A stretch of 64,000 nt of DNA, taken from assembly GCA_050951505.1 (NCBI GenBank), contig JBMNJE010000010.1, positions 1-64,000 on the forward strand. The letters are read 5' to 3'. This stretch comes from DUOA01 sp012839095. Lineage in GTDB: Bacteria; Bacillota; Clostridia; Caldicoprobacterales; DTU083. Below the pieces are notes generated by a model that was given only the letters and a program-made list of their open reading frames with translations, was not told where the DNA came from and searched no databases. A program made the position numbers and the translations under genes. This document shows positions 27,145-35,590 of the stretch, in pieces (within the stretch, counting starts at the first letter, position 1; each line of letters opens with the position of its first letter).

Positions 27145-28689
27145 ATGAAAAAGGAAAAAGCTCAACAAAAAACTCCTATCTCTCTGGAATTTTCCCACGA
27201 TGAAAAGGTGAAACAAGACTATATTTACCGCAAAAACTTTGGTCACACTGCCTTTAGCACCATTTATCATGAGCTTGAAATCGATAAGTTCTTGATTAAT
27301 CGCCAAAGAAGTGCAAAATTTAAGTTTAATGCCAATAACATAATGAAATTACTTGTTTACTCGAGGCTCTTAAATCCTGCATCTAAAAGGAAAACCTACG
27401 AAAACAGGACTCAATTTTTCGAGAAAGATAATTATTCTTTAGATGATGTATACAGATGCTTATCTTTTTTTAATAAACATAGTAAGAATCTTCAACGTTG
27501 GATGAATGACAGAATTAAGCAGCAATACCAAAGGGATACCCGTCTTGTTTATTATGATGTTACCAATTACTACTTTGAAATAGATGAGCAGGATGAACTA
27601 AGGAGAAAAGGTGTCTCAAAAGAACATAGACCAAATCCAATAGTTCAAATGGGACTTTTTATGGATACCAATGGTATTCCTATTACGTTTGATTTATTTC
27701 CCGGCAACACAAACGACTGCTTAACTTACAGACCAATTCTTTCTCGAATCCAAAGAGAATATGAATTAGGGAGAGTAATTGTTGTTGCTGATAAAGGGAT
27801 GAACACTGGGGATAATATTTACTATACCCTCTCTGCAAAAGACGGCTATGTTTTTAGTATGTCAGTACGTGGTGCGGACAAGGAATTAAAGTCATATGTT
27901 TTGAATGAAGACGGTTATAAATGGTATGGAAATGAATATAAAAGGAAATCAAGATTGTATCCAAGAACAATTAAAGTAACCTCCACTACTGGTAGAAAAC
28001 TAAATATAACGGCACATGAAAAACAGGTAGTATTCTACAGCGAAAAATATGCTAAACGGGCAAGAGCTAAACGTGCTACGGCTATTGAGAAGGCACTGGA
28101 TTTAATCAAAAATCCTGGAAAGTACACCCGCTCTACTTGTTATGGTGCCGCAGGTTATGTGAAAAATATAAGTTTTGATAAGAAAACCGGAGAAATTCTT
28201 AATCCAGCAAAGTCTCTCAAACTAGATGAAGCAAAGATTCGTGAAGAAGAGGCACTAGATGGCTATTATGTCATTGTAACAAGTGAATATAAGGAATCCG
28301 ATGATAAAATCATTGAGATGTATCGGGGATTGTGGAGAATTGAAGAATCGTTTTGTGTTACAAAAAGTGATTTAGAAACCAGACCGGTATATGTTTCCAG
28401 AGAAGATCATATACAAGCACATTTTCTTACTTGCTTTATTGCGCTTGTAATAGCAAGAATACTCGAATTAAGAATGAAAAGAAAGTATAGCATTAGCCAA
28501 ATGATAGAAAGTTTAAACAAATGCAGCTGTACGCATGCGAAACAAAACTACTACCTTTTTGATTATTATGATGAAGTGCTAAAAGATATCGGTTCAGAAC
28601 TTGGGATTGATTATTCAGTACGAATAAGAACTTTAGGAGAAATTAAAAAAATTTTAGCTACTACAAAAAAAGGAAAAAATTCGCTATGA
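27145..28689 (+). CDS. IS1634-family transposase
   Basis: A 514-residue DDE transposase of the IS1634 family (IS4 group). It shows the family's LVYYDVTNYYFEID stretch around the first catalytic Asp (near residue 140). VVVADKGMNTGDN (near 215) carries the second Asp. YRGLWRIEESFCVTKSDLETRPVY (near 395-415) is the YREK-like helix with the final Glu. It reads intact from ATG 27145 to 28689, so the element may be active. There is no sign of a passenger gene. Confidence 0.92.
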   Translation: MKKEKAQQKTPISLEFSHDEKVKQDYIYRKNFGHTAFSTIYHELEIDKFLINRQRSAKFKFNANNIMKLLVYSRLLNPASKRKTYENRTQFFEKDNYSLDDVYRCLSFFNKHSKNLQRWMNDRIKQQYQRDTRLVYYDVTNYYFEIDEQDELRRKGVSKEHRPNPIVQMGLFMDTNGIPITFDLFPGNTNDCLTYRPILSRIQREYELGRVIVVADKGMNTGDNIYYTLSAKDGYVFSMSVRGADKELKSYVLNEDGYKWYGNEYKRKSRLYPRTIKVTSTTGRKLNITAHEKQVVFYSEKYAKRARAKRATAIEKALDLIKNPGKYTRSTCYGAAGYVKNISFDKKTGEILNPAKSLKLDEAKIREEEALDGYYVIVTSEYKESDDKIIEMYRGLWRIEESFCVTKSDLETRPVYVSREDHIQAHFLTCFIALVIARILELRMKRKYSISQMIESLNKCSCTHAKQNYYLFDYYDEVLKDIGSELGIDYSVRIRTLGEIKKILATTKKGKNSL

Positions 28690-28702
28690 TTTTATGAAAA
28701 TA

Positions 28703-28753
28703 CGAAAGAGCTCGTAAGCCAGTATTTACAAGGCTTCCAAGCTCTTTTTTCGC
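28703..28753 (+). terminator. Terminator inside the IS1634 right end
   Basis: AAAGAGCT pairs with AAGCTCTTTTTT, with a second inner pairing of AAGCC/GGCTT, and is followed by six Ts. It closes the transposase transcript. Confidence 0.8.
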
Positions 28754-28973
28754 TTATTAACTGCAAAAGTCAGGATACATATTGTAATTGATTTTGTCAA
28801 CGATATTATGGCATTATTGGGAATTATATCATGCATGACCCTTACGAATGCATCTTGATCCTACAAATAATTTGATTTGATTACATTTATTTGGTAATAT
28901 ATAGCTGATCACCATGTAGCTAAATGCAGCTAACCTATTTTACCTTAACACACTTAATATACTTGATAGCTGT

Positions 28974-28991
28974 AATCACCCCAGGGTAATT
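28974..28991. promoter_or_regulatory. Palindromic operator upstream of the binding-protein/LuxR genes
   Basis: AATCACCCC-A-GGGTAATT is an inverted repeat about 147 bases ahead of the solute-binding-protein start. Related half-sites follow at once (GGGATGAAT and GGGTGGTAAT, to about 29025). The same half-site, AATCAYCCC, occurs four times at 34347-34400. The intergenic region 28779-29137 holds nothing else that can be named. Confidence 0.5.
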
Positions 28992-29137
28992 GCCAGGTAA
29001 AAACAGGGATGAATCAGGGTGGTAATAAACGAAATGTAAAACCTCAGTCCAGTGAAAAACAACCTTGGTACTCTGTAAGCAGTATGATGACGTAAAAAAT
29101 ATATCCTTGAAATTTATTATAAAGGAAAACAGTTTTT

Positions 29138-30529
29138 ATGAAAAAGAAAGTTATTCTCTGGGCAATGCTGCTTTTTTCAATCCTGCTGCCTTCATGCGGG
29201 CTGAAAACAGGGTTAAATCCCAAAAAACCCATTACCCTTACCATGTGGCATAATTTTGGAGGGCAGATGCAGGCTGCCGCCGATGAACAAATAGAGGAAT
29301 TTAACGCTGCTATAGGCAAGGAAAAAGGCATCATCATCAGTATCACATCCATTTCCGGCACTGCTGCCCTGCAGGAGAAGCTGACCATGATTGCTGCAGG
29401 CGATCCAGGTGCTCCCGACATGCCTGATATTACCACCTGCTACCCTGCTACTGCCTTGCTGCTGGCAGACAAGGATCTGCTTGCGCCTGTAGATGAATAC
29501 TTCAGCGAATCTGAATTATCGGATTACCTGCCCCGGTTTTTGGAAGAAGGCAGACTGCCGGATAAAAACCTCTATGTATTTCCCTTTGCCAAGTCCACCG
29601 AGGTTCTCTTTCTGAACAAAACCCTGTTTGAACGTTTCTCATCAGCTGCCGGAGTCACGATTGATGAGCTTTCCACTTTCGAAGGGATTGCCAAAACTGC
29701 CATGCGCTACTATGAATGGACGGATGAGCAGACTCCGGATGTGCAAAATGACGGAAAATCATTTTATACCGCTGATTCCGTTTTCAACCTGTTTCAAGTT
29801 GGTATGGAGCAGCTTGGCAATTCTCTCTTTCGTGGTAAGGAACTGCAGCTTAACACGCCGGAGTTTCAGCACGTCTGGGATGTCATTTTTGAGCCTGCAG
29901 TAAAAGGCGGTTATGCAATTTATGACGGTTATTCCTCCGATCTGTCTAAGACCGGCGAAATAGTCTGTTCCACAGGTTCTACGGCCGGGATTCTCTTTTA
30001 TGGCGAGGAGATCACTTATCCGGACAACACAAAGGAGAAGGTGGTATATGATGTACTGCCTTATCCGACCTTTGAAGGAGGAAATAAAACCGCCATTCAG
30101 AGAGGCAGCGGCCTGGTAGTGGCCAAATCCACTCCGGAAAAGGAGAAGGCAGCTGCACTTTTTCTCCGATGGTTCACATCACCGGAGCGGAATATGCGCT
30201 TTGTTTCATCAACAGGCTACCTCCCTGTGACCCACCAGGCTTTTACCGATTACATGGAGGGAGAAATTGCCGGAAGCAGCAATGCAAACATACAAAAGCT
30301 GCTGCGCACTGCAATTACCGTACATGAAGAATATGATTTTTACATACCACCGGTATTTGCTGAGTTCAACACCATCAGCACTGGATTTGAATCTGATTTT
30401 CACATCCTGGCTAATAAAAAACGGGAGCTGTATTTGGAGTACCTGAAAACTTCAGAGCCTGATGATGCCTATGAGAAAGCGGCACACAATGCCCTGAGTG
30501 AGTTTATTGAGATGCAGAGGCAGCAGTAA
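29138..30529 (+). CDS. Orphan solute-binding lipoprotein (ABC sugar-binding type)
   Basis: A 463-residue extracytoplasmic substrate-binding protein. The signal peptide ends in a lipobox, LLPSCG (Cys at about residue 20), so it is lipid-anchored. The mature part opens ITLTMWHNFGGQMQAAADEQI, the usual start of family 1 sugar-binding proteins (UgpB/MalE-like), and keeps the SSTGYLPV-type C-terminal hinge. No permease or ATPase gene lies beside it. The next gene, 15 bases on, encodes a membrane LuxR-type regulator. It may therefore serve as the sensory ligand receptor for that regulator instead of for uptake; this is inference. The ribosome binding site AAAGGAA is moderate. Confidence 0.85.
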   Translation: MKKKVILWAMLLFSILLPSCGLKTGLNPKKPITLTMWHNFGGQMQAAADEQIEEFNAAIGKEKGIIISITSISGTAALQEKLTMIAAGDPGAPDMPDITTCYPATALLLADKDLLAPVDEYFSESELSDYLPRFLEEGRLPDKNLYVFPFAKSTEVLFLNKTLFERFSSAAGVTIDELSTFEGIAKTAMRYYEWTDEQTPDVQNDGKSFYTADSVFNLFQVGMEQLGNSLFRGKELQLNTPEFQHVWDVIFEPAVKGGYAIYDGYSSDLSKTGEIVCSTGSTAGILFYGEEITYPDNTKEKVVYDVLPYPTFEGGNKTAIQRGSGLVVAKSTPEKEKAAALFLRWFTSPERNMRFVSSTGYLPVTHQAFTDYMEGEIAGSSNANIQKLLRTAITVHEEYDFYIPPVFAEFNTISTGFESDFHILANKKRELYLEYLKTSEPDDAYEKAAHNALSEFIEMQRQQ

Positions 30530-30544
30530 AATGGAGGACATAAG

Positions 30545-32170
30545 ATGCCGAAAAACAGGTTGATGGAGATTCTGGAGACTAACCGTGATGTCATACGCCA
30601 AAGCAGTCAAAAAGGACTGCCCATGGGTTTGCGGTTATTTCTTTTTCTGATTCTGTTTCTCAGTTTTATAATGCTGGGCGTCCTCTTCATTCTTTTTTCA
30701 ACCGGCACCTTCAGAATCGGCCTGCAGGAGCATAAATCGGTTCTGGGGAGCGAGCTGGCCCATATAACAAAGGATATCAGCCAGTACTTCGGAAATCTGT
30801 CAGTACAGACGGTGGAGCTAGCCAAAGGCCTCTCCCTTAGCATAGAACGCAATATGAAGGAACGCGGCAGGTCGATTGCCGACCTGCAAAAGTACCCTGA
30901 GCTGTTGGAGCACCTGCTGGAGGATGAAGTGGACAGACTTACCGGTGCCCTGGAAAAGTCCCGGGCAAGCGGGGTTTTTATAATTCTGGATGCTACAGTC
31001 AATCCTGATCTGCCTGGAGCCGAGAATTCGCGCGCCTGCATTTACCTGAGAAATATGGAACCCAATATTGTCAATGAAATGGCTTCAAATCTGCGTTATT
31101 ACTTAGGTCCCATGACTATTGCCAGAAAAAAGGGGATTCATATTCTGCCCCAATGGCAGATGGAGATGGATATAAGCGAGTTTTCCTATTTTTCGGAAGC
31201 AAAAGCAGCAGCAAGGGAGCACAAACTCCCCCTTTCCCGCCTGTACCGCTGGAGCAGGGGAGCTGCTCTGCCGGGAGGCAGCGAACGGGCCATGCACTGT
31301 ATAGTTCCGCTTATCGCATCAGATGGTACAGTATTTGCCGTATGCGGATTTGAGGTCAGCGAAATGCTGTTTAAGCTTTCCTATGCCCCTAAATCAGAGA
31401 ATTACGGCCGCCTGTACTGTCTGCTTTCACCGCTGGATGAAGACAAATTGCAGTTGTCCGGAGCACTGTTTGCCGGAAGCTTCGCTGCAGGACCTGCTGT
31501 ATCGGAACTGATGAATACCGAGGTGTCTCCCTTTGCAGGAGGTTTTTACAGCTATCTCCAATCTGAAGATGATGGATATGCAGGACTGCATCAGATCATA
31601 TCCCTTTACCCTGGTGATTCCGCATATGCCGATGAGCAATGGGCAGTGGTACTGATGATGCCCCACCAAAGGCTTGACAGCCTGATTTCAGCCAAGAATC
31701 GCCTCCTGGTCATGGGACTTCTTATACTGATATTTGTCAACATAGGCCTTGCATTGCTTATCAGTCATACCTACATCAATCCGGTGACAACGGCCCTTGA
31801 ACATCTTAAGACACCCAGCCAGGCCGCCAAAACCAGAATTCCCGAAATCGACGACTTAATCGAATTCCTGGCAGCGCAGGATGATTCTCCCGGATCTCCG
31901 GACACAAAGGAACTCCCTGCACAGGAGTATTCTAATTTATGCTTAGAATTCATTAAGAATGTCCAGACGCTTTCGCCCGCCGAAAAAGCGGTTTTTAATC
32001 TGTATGTTAAAGGGCATACTGCCAGGGAAATTGCTGATATACTTTGTCTTTCCATCAATACAATCAAAACTCACAACCGGCGCATCTATATGAAACTGAA
32101 TGTTACCTCCCGCAAGGAATTGATGCTTTATATTCAGATGATCGAAGAGGCAAAGCTCATACATTCATGA
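30545..32170 (+). CDS. Membrane-spanning LuxR-type transcriptional regulator
   Basis: A 541-residue one-component regulator. A short cytosolic N-terminus is followed by a membrane helix at about residues 29-52. An extracytoplasmic domain of about 330 residues (resembling a double-Cache sensor, not proven) comes next, then a second helix at about 385-408. The cytosolic tail ends in a GerE/LuxR helix-turn-helix: LSPAEKAVFNLYVKGHTARE, then IADILCLSINTIKTHNRRIY. There is no kinase, HAMP or receiver domain, so the signal must pass straight from the outside to the DNA-binding domain. It follows the binding-protein gene by 15 bases. The palindromes at 28974 and 34347 are candidate binding sites. Confidence 0.85.
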   Translation: MPKNRLMEILETNRDVIRQSSQKGLPMGLRLFLFLILFLSFIMLGVLFILFSTGTFRIGLQEHKSVLGSELAHITKDISQYFGNLSVQTVELAKGLSLSIERNMKERGRSIADLQKYPELLEHLLEDEVDRLTGALEKSRASGVFIILDATVNPDLPGAENSRACIYLRNMEPNIVNEMASNLRYYLGPMTIARKKGIHILPQWQMEMDISEFSYFSEAKAAAREHKLPLSRLYRWSRGAALPGGSERAMHCIVPLIASDGTVFAVCGFEVSEMLFKLSYAPKSENYGRLYCLLSPLDEDKLQLSGALFAGSFAAGPAVSELMNTEVSPFAGGFYSYLQSEDDGYAGLHQIISLYPGDSAYADEQWAVVLMMPHQRLDSLISAKNRLLVMGLLILIFVNIGLALLISHTYINPVTTALEHLKTPSQAAKTRIPEIDDLIEFLAAQDDSPGSPDTKELPAQEYSNLCLEFIKNVQTLSPAEKAVFNLYVKGHTAREIADILCLSINTIKTHNRRIYMKLNVTSRKELMLYIQMIEEAKLIHS

Positions 32171-32181
32171 TTCCAAAAAAC

Positions 32182-32210
32182 GGGGCTGTATTTGCATGAA
32201 ATACAACCCC
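32182..32210. terminator. Hairpin downstream of the LuxR-type gene
   Basis: GGGGCTGTATTT and AAATACAACCCC pair (one bulge) around a short loop, after a run of As. This suits termination of the convergent DUF4870-like operon on the reverse strand and perhaps of the LuxR transcript too. Confidence 0.6.
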
Positions 32211-32263
32211 ATAGTCTACAGCCCTGCCGAAAAGCAATATGAATGTTACATAAATAAAAGCGT

Positions 32264-32605
32264 TTATTTAATTATGGTGAACAGTTTGCCTATAACGGGC
32301 AGATGCTTGACCTTACCTCCGAATCCGTTTATCAGCCCGATGATGCCCAGTACCAGAATACCGATGTTGTAGAAGGGCATCAGAATCCAACCTAGCACGG
32401 GAATTATACCCAGTACAATGTTGCCCACTATGGCTGCAATCACAAGCAATAATGACTGATTTGCATGAAACTTGGCATACCCGGAATCCGGACAGGCAAG
32501 CAAGGGCAGAAAGAACAGAAAATAGGCGAGACCTGCCATCGTCTTATTCTTCTCGATATCCTCGGCAGTATAGATATTGTCTGTCTGTGTTGGCTGTGTT
32601 GCCAT
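32264..32605 (-). CDS. DUF4870-like small membrane protein
   Basis: A 113-residue protein with three or so membrane helices. It has a soluble N-terminus (DNIYTAEDIEKNKTMAGLAY), then YFLFFLPLL, then the KFHANQSLLLVIAAIVGNI segment. Its conserved FHANQ motif marks the DUF4870/Tic20-like fold. It ends in a basic glycine-rich tail. The start is ATG after GGAGGGATATTTC. It lies 78 bases after the last zinc-ribbon gene and is probably the final gene of that operon. A decayed copy of its tail is at 17978-18118. Function is unknown. Confidence 0.75.
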   Translation of the reverse strand: MATQPTQTDNIYTAEDIEKNKTMAGLAYFLFFLPLLACPDSGYAKFHANQSLLLVIAAIVGNIVLGIIPVLGWILMPFYNIGILVLGIIGLINGFGGKVKHLPVIGKLFTIIK

Positions 32606-32683
32606 GAAATATCCCTCCAGTTTATTTTATTTATTTTTCGGCGGCTCTGCGCCGGTTTACCCGTTAATTAATGTCCGGCCTTA

Positions 32684-33436
32684 TTAAATTTTGCTTCCGC
32701 AGCTGCCGCAGAATTTTGCACCGGGAGGCACCTCCGCTGCACATCCAGGGCATTTGCCGGCAGCAGGTGCTTTCATGGGAGAACCGCAATTGCTGCAGAA
32801 GCGCACCCCCTGAGCGTTTTCCGCCTTGCACTGAGGACAGACGGCCCGCGCCAGGGATGAACCACAGTTGTTGCAGAATTTACCGCTGCCGGCTGGTTTC
32901 TCACAGGCAGGGCAAATGATGGTTTTACTCTCAAGCTTGCCCTTCCAGACTGTTGCACTCTCGGCTGCCTCCTCGATATTGCGCCTCATGGCATCCGCTC
33001 TGGCTTTGGCCACCCATATATCCTGCCGGGGAGCACATTCGGTGCATAAGCCTTCTTCTTCGTTATAACAGGAATCACATACCCACTTACGGCAGCCATG
33101 GCAGCGGTTGAAATGTTGTCTGACCTCGTTATTTGCCCTTTCAAAGGCTTTTTCATGCTCCTTTTGCCATTCCGGGCTCATTCCGTCGAAACGTTCCGAC
33201 AGCGCATATCCTCCCCTTTCCAGTGAATAACCGAGATGCCCGAGCCTGCCGCCCAGAAGGCTGCCCAAAGCACCTGCTCCCCGGGTAATAGTCCGCAGAC
33301 CCTTGCCCTTCTTATAGGTTTCCGATTCAACAAAACTGCTTTTAAATCCGTCATGGCAAAGATCACAGTAAAAGGTAAACTGGAATCCGGCTTCGGTGGA
33401 GTTGTCCTCATAGTTTCTGGTAAATGACTGAAGCAT
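32684..33436 (-). CDS. Multi-zinc-ribbon protein
   Basis: A 250-residue protein with several CxxC knuckles. One CDLC stands near residue 25. A glycine-rich amphipathic stretch follows (about 45-75), then a treble-clef-like group CHGC, CDSC, CTEC (about 113-137). Three double-cysteine zinc ribbons end the protein: CPAC/CNNC, CPQC/CSNC and CPGC/CGSC (about 170-245). No enzyme motif is seen. It is the third zinc-ribbon gene in a tightly packed operon (12 bases after the previous one). The likely role is protein- or nucleic-acid-binding scaffold; the partner is unknown. Confidence 0.75.
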   Translation of the reverse strand: MLQSFTRNYEDNSTEAGFQFTFYCDLCHDGFKSSFVESETYKKGKGLRTITRGAGALGSLLGGRLGHLGYSLERGGYALSERFDGMSPEWQKEHEKAFERANNEVRQHFNRCHGCRKWVCDSCYNEEEGLCTECAPRQDIWVAKARADAMRRNIEEAAESATVWKGKLESKTIICPACEKPAGSGKFCNNCGSSLARAVCPQCKAENAQGVRFCSNCGSPMKAPAAGKCPGCAAEVPPGAKFCGSCGSKI

Positions 33437-33448
33437 TGGTCTTTCACC

Positions 33449-33787
33449 TCACTTCTTATTACTCTTGATTTTTTTGCCGCAGGCAGTGCACTTTGTATTT
33501 TGGAAAAATTGTTCTTCCCCGCAGCGTGGATTGCTGCATCGCTTCATCAGTGCCCCGCCGCATTGCTCGCATTTTTCCTGTACAAAAGTTGTCCTGCCGC
33601 AGTTAATGCAGGCAACATAAAGCTCCCTGCCGCATTGGCTGCATACCGGCCGGCCTTTTTCGATTGGTGCCAGACAGCTGGGACAGGAATACCCGAATGG
33701 ATGGCCGCTCCGGCAAGCGGGACAATATCGGGCATCCCGGTTTATAAATGTATTGCAGTGAATACACGGCTGTTTATAACCGGCCAT
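33449..33787 (-). CDS. Zinc-ribbon protein
   Basis: A 112-residue protein made almost wholly of zinc ribbons: CIHC/CPAC, CPSC/CSQC, CINC/CEQC and a final C-x4-C/CTAC. It has a basic lysine tail. ATG 33787 is chosen because AGGAGGT stands six bases before it; the longer frame to 33892 lies within the upstream gene. It begins two bases after the upstream stop, so it is translationally coupled. Function is unknown. Confidence 0.75.
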   Translation of the reverse strand: MAGYKQPCIHCNTFINRDARYCPACRSGHPFGYSCPSCLAPIEKGRPVCSQCGRELYVACINCGRTTFVQEKCEQCGGALMKRCSNPRCGEEQFFQNTKCTACGKKIKSNKK

Positions 33788-33789
33788 GC

Positions 33790-34254
33790 CTATACCTCCT
33801 GTTTTTTGCCGCACTCTCCGCAAAAACGCGCACCGGGGGTCAACTCTGCCCCGCAGGCACTGCACTTGGGCACTCCCAGCCTGGTACCGCACTCCTGGCA
33901 GAATTTTACCCCTTCCGGATTGTAATTGCCGCAGGAAGGACAGGTCAGAGCTCTTTCCTCAGCTTGTCTGGCTGCTTCCTTTGCCTTCTTTTCCTCCTGG
34001 GCACTCTTAAGCTTTCTCTCAGCTTCCTGCAGATTCGCCTGTACCAGCTGCAGTTGGTTTAATAGTTCCGGAAACTGATGAGCTTCCCTGGCCATTACCT
34101 GTCTGCCGACCTCGGCGTAGATTTCAGTTTCTTTCTTTCTCAGATCATTTATCTCATTCTGAGCATTCATAATTTTGACGTCCGGATCATCCTGGGGCAT
34201 GAATCCGGATAGTCCTTTCATAAGGCCGCTCAGTCCTCCAAACAGATCACTCAT
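33790..34254 (-). CDS. Coiled-coil zinc-ribbon protein
   Basis: A 154-residue protein with three parts. A glycine-rich N-terminus (MSDLFGGLSGLMKGLSGF) could lie on a membrane surface. A long coiled coil follows (about residues 30-100, IMNAQNEINDLRKKETEIYA onward). The tail has two zinc ribbons (CPSC/CQEC and CSAC/CGEC). It is the first gene of the operon; the start is ATG 34254 with GGTGTAGGTG upstream, and a GTG two codons earlier is possible. It shares its upstream region, with four AATCAYCCC half-sites, with the divergent gene at 34516. Confidence 0.72.
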   Translation of the reverse strand: MSDLFGGLSGLMKGLSGFMPQDDPDVKIMNAQNEINDLRKKETEIYAEVGRQVMAREAHQFPELLNQLQLVQANLQEAERKLKSAQEEKKAKEAARQAEERALTCPSCGNYNPEGVKFCQECGTRLGVPKCSACGAELTPGARFCGECGKKQEV

Positions 34255-34346
34255 CTTCACCTACACCTTCCTTCCACGGTTTAAATTTCTATGCTGATCG
34301 GTACTACATTACTTGAGCTCATTATATTAGGTATATCATCAGATGT

Positions 34347-34400
34347 AATCATCCCAGGGGTGATTTACAAGCCTGTACAGGGGTGATTTTTGGGATGATT
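34347..34400. promoter_or_regulatory. Cluster of four operator half-sites between divergent genes
   Basis: AATCATCCCAGGGGTGATT at 34347-34365 is an almost perfect inverted repeat. Two more half-sites, GGGGTGATT (34380-34388) and GGGATGATT (34392-34400), follow. The outermost halves could also pair as a stem of about ten bases. The same motif is at 28974 upstream of the binding-protein/LuxR pair. The cluster lies in the 260-base divergent gap and could control either side. Confidence 0.5.
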
Positions 34401-34515
34401 TATAGGAAATGCCGGTTGGAACAAACCGATAGACAGCATAAATAATATGCTATATAATGTAAACAGTTTGAGTCAGATTCAGGGATGCTCCGCTAAGGAT
34501 ATTGGAGGGGTAAAA

Positions 34516-35463
34516 TTGGAGTCAAATAAAAGAGTTATTGGTATTATCATTGTTTTACTGGTAGTAAACAGCATTTTTCTTATTGTACAGACCAACAGGG
34601 TAAAATCCCTGGAAGAACAATTGTTTCAGGCAAAATATGAACTGGAGCAATCCATTAACAATAGCATATATGCGGTTACAAACTACATAGATAATGCGAT
34701 ACAGTCATCAGAAAACCTAATTGACAACTATTCCATCTCATATGAAGGCATTGACCTGAACAAGAAAACTGTGACGGTAAACATAGACTTCAGATTAAGG
34801 GAATCCTCCGGTACTGCAAAGATAAACCTGGCCGCTTCAACAGACAGCAGCTCAGAGCCTCTTAATTACTATGAAGCCGTTTCCGACAACGGATTGGATT
34901 ACAAAAGCAGATTTACCGTCTCATACCTGGATAACTATCTCTTTGATATCTATCTGCTCGAAAATAACGGCTATCAAAAAAAGATGAATACCCATCCTAT
35001 CAGCTTGTATTTAAAGGATGAATTTGAGAACAGGACAACACTAAGTTCCTTCGGCAGATCAGTAACCGATAAAGAAGGCTCTGTATCATTTGATATAATA
35101 AACAAGACTTTTGGCGAGAATGATTTCAGGCTGAAGAAAGTAGAGTTGATAGTTCTACTGGAAGGCAAAGAGATCTACAGAAAAGATGTTACTAATATGA
35201 GCCTGGCAGATGCCGAAGCCATAAACCGTCACAAAGTGGCTGTTGCCGCCGGGGATATAAGCCCCCTCGGCGATGACTTTGAATATGAATACGGAAAGGC
35301 TCAAATGAGCCCGGATGGTGTTGAATACGGGTATTATAATATTGAATCCATTTCTCTTGAACAAATTACGGGAAAAGAAGAAGCAGCCATCGATCTGTCA
35401 GCCTGTGAATTCAAAGTGGAAGTAACCTATGAGAACGGTGAAAAAAGTAATCTCATGAGTTGA
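34516..35463 (+). CDS. Membrane-anchored extracytoplasmic protein, unknown
   Basis: A 315-residue protein. One N-terminal membrane helix (about residues 8-26, VIGIIIVLLVVNSIFLIVQ) is followed by a coiled segment (VKSLEEQLFQAKYELEQSI). An extracytoplasmic part of about 250 residues, rich in beta-strand patterns, comes next. No family is recognised. The start is TTG 34516 because GGAGGGG stands five bases before it; the longer frame from 34447 has no such site. It is divergent from the zinc-ribbon operon and next to the operator cluster. It may be a surface partner of that operon or of the nearby membrane LuxR regulator (inference). Confidence 0.65.
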   Translation: MESNKRVIGIIIVLLVVNSIFLIVQTNRVKSLEEQLFQAKYELEQSINNSIYAVTNYIDNAIQSSENLIDNYSISYEGIDLNKKTVTVNIDFRLRESSGTAKINLAASTDSSSEPLNYYEAVSDNGLDYKSRFTVSYLDNYLFDIYLLENNGYQKKMNTHPISLYLKDEFENRTTLSSFGRSVTDKEGSVSFDIINKTFGENDFRLKKVELIVLLEGKEIYRKDVTNMSLADAEAINRHKVAVAAGDISPLGDDFEYEYGKAQMSPDGVEYGYYNIESISLEQITGKEEAAIDLSACEFKVEVTYENGEKSNLMS

Positions 35464-35517
35464 GCCGCTTCAGATTCTTTGAACAAGTATACTCTAGCGT
35501 TTTTAAAGCTTTAAAAA

Positions 35518-35558
35518 GTGTATATGTTCTGCAGTCAGTCCTGCAAAACATATACACC
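35518..35558. terminator. Long hairpin between convergent genes
   Basis: GTGTATATGTT pairs with AACATATACAC, and inside this TGCAG pairs with CTGCA. T-rich sequence is found on one side and A-rich on the other. It lies between the convergent genes ending at 35463 and 35591 and can serve both. Confidence 0.75.
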
Positions 35559-35590
35559 GAAATTGTGCTGTCAACGGCTTGATAAGTATA

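Larger units (their letters stand above)
27107..28778 (+). mobile_element. IS1634-family insertion sequence
   Basis: The element of about 1672 bases is bounded by the direct repeat ATATTGTA (27099-27106 and 28779-28786), a likely 8-base target duplication. The ends match weakly as inverted repeats: GTAATCCT on the left and GTATCCTG read inward from the right. It carries one intact transposase. It interrupts the upstream region of the membrane-protein gene ending at 26453. Confidence 0.8.
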
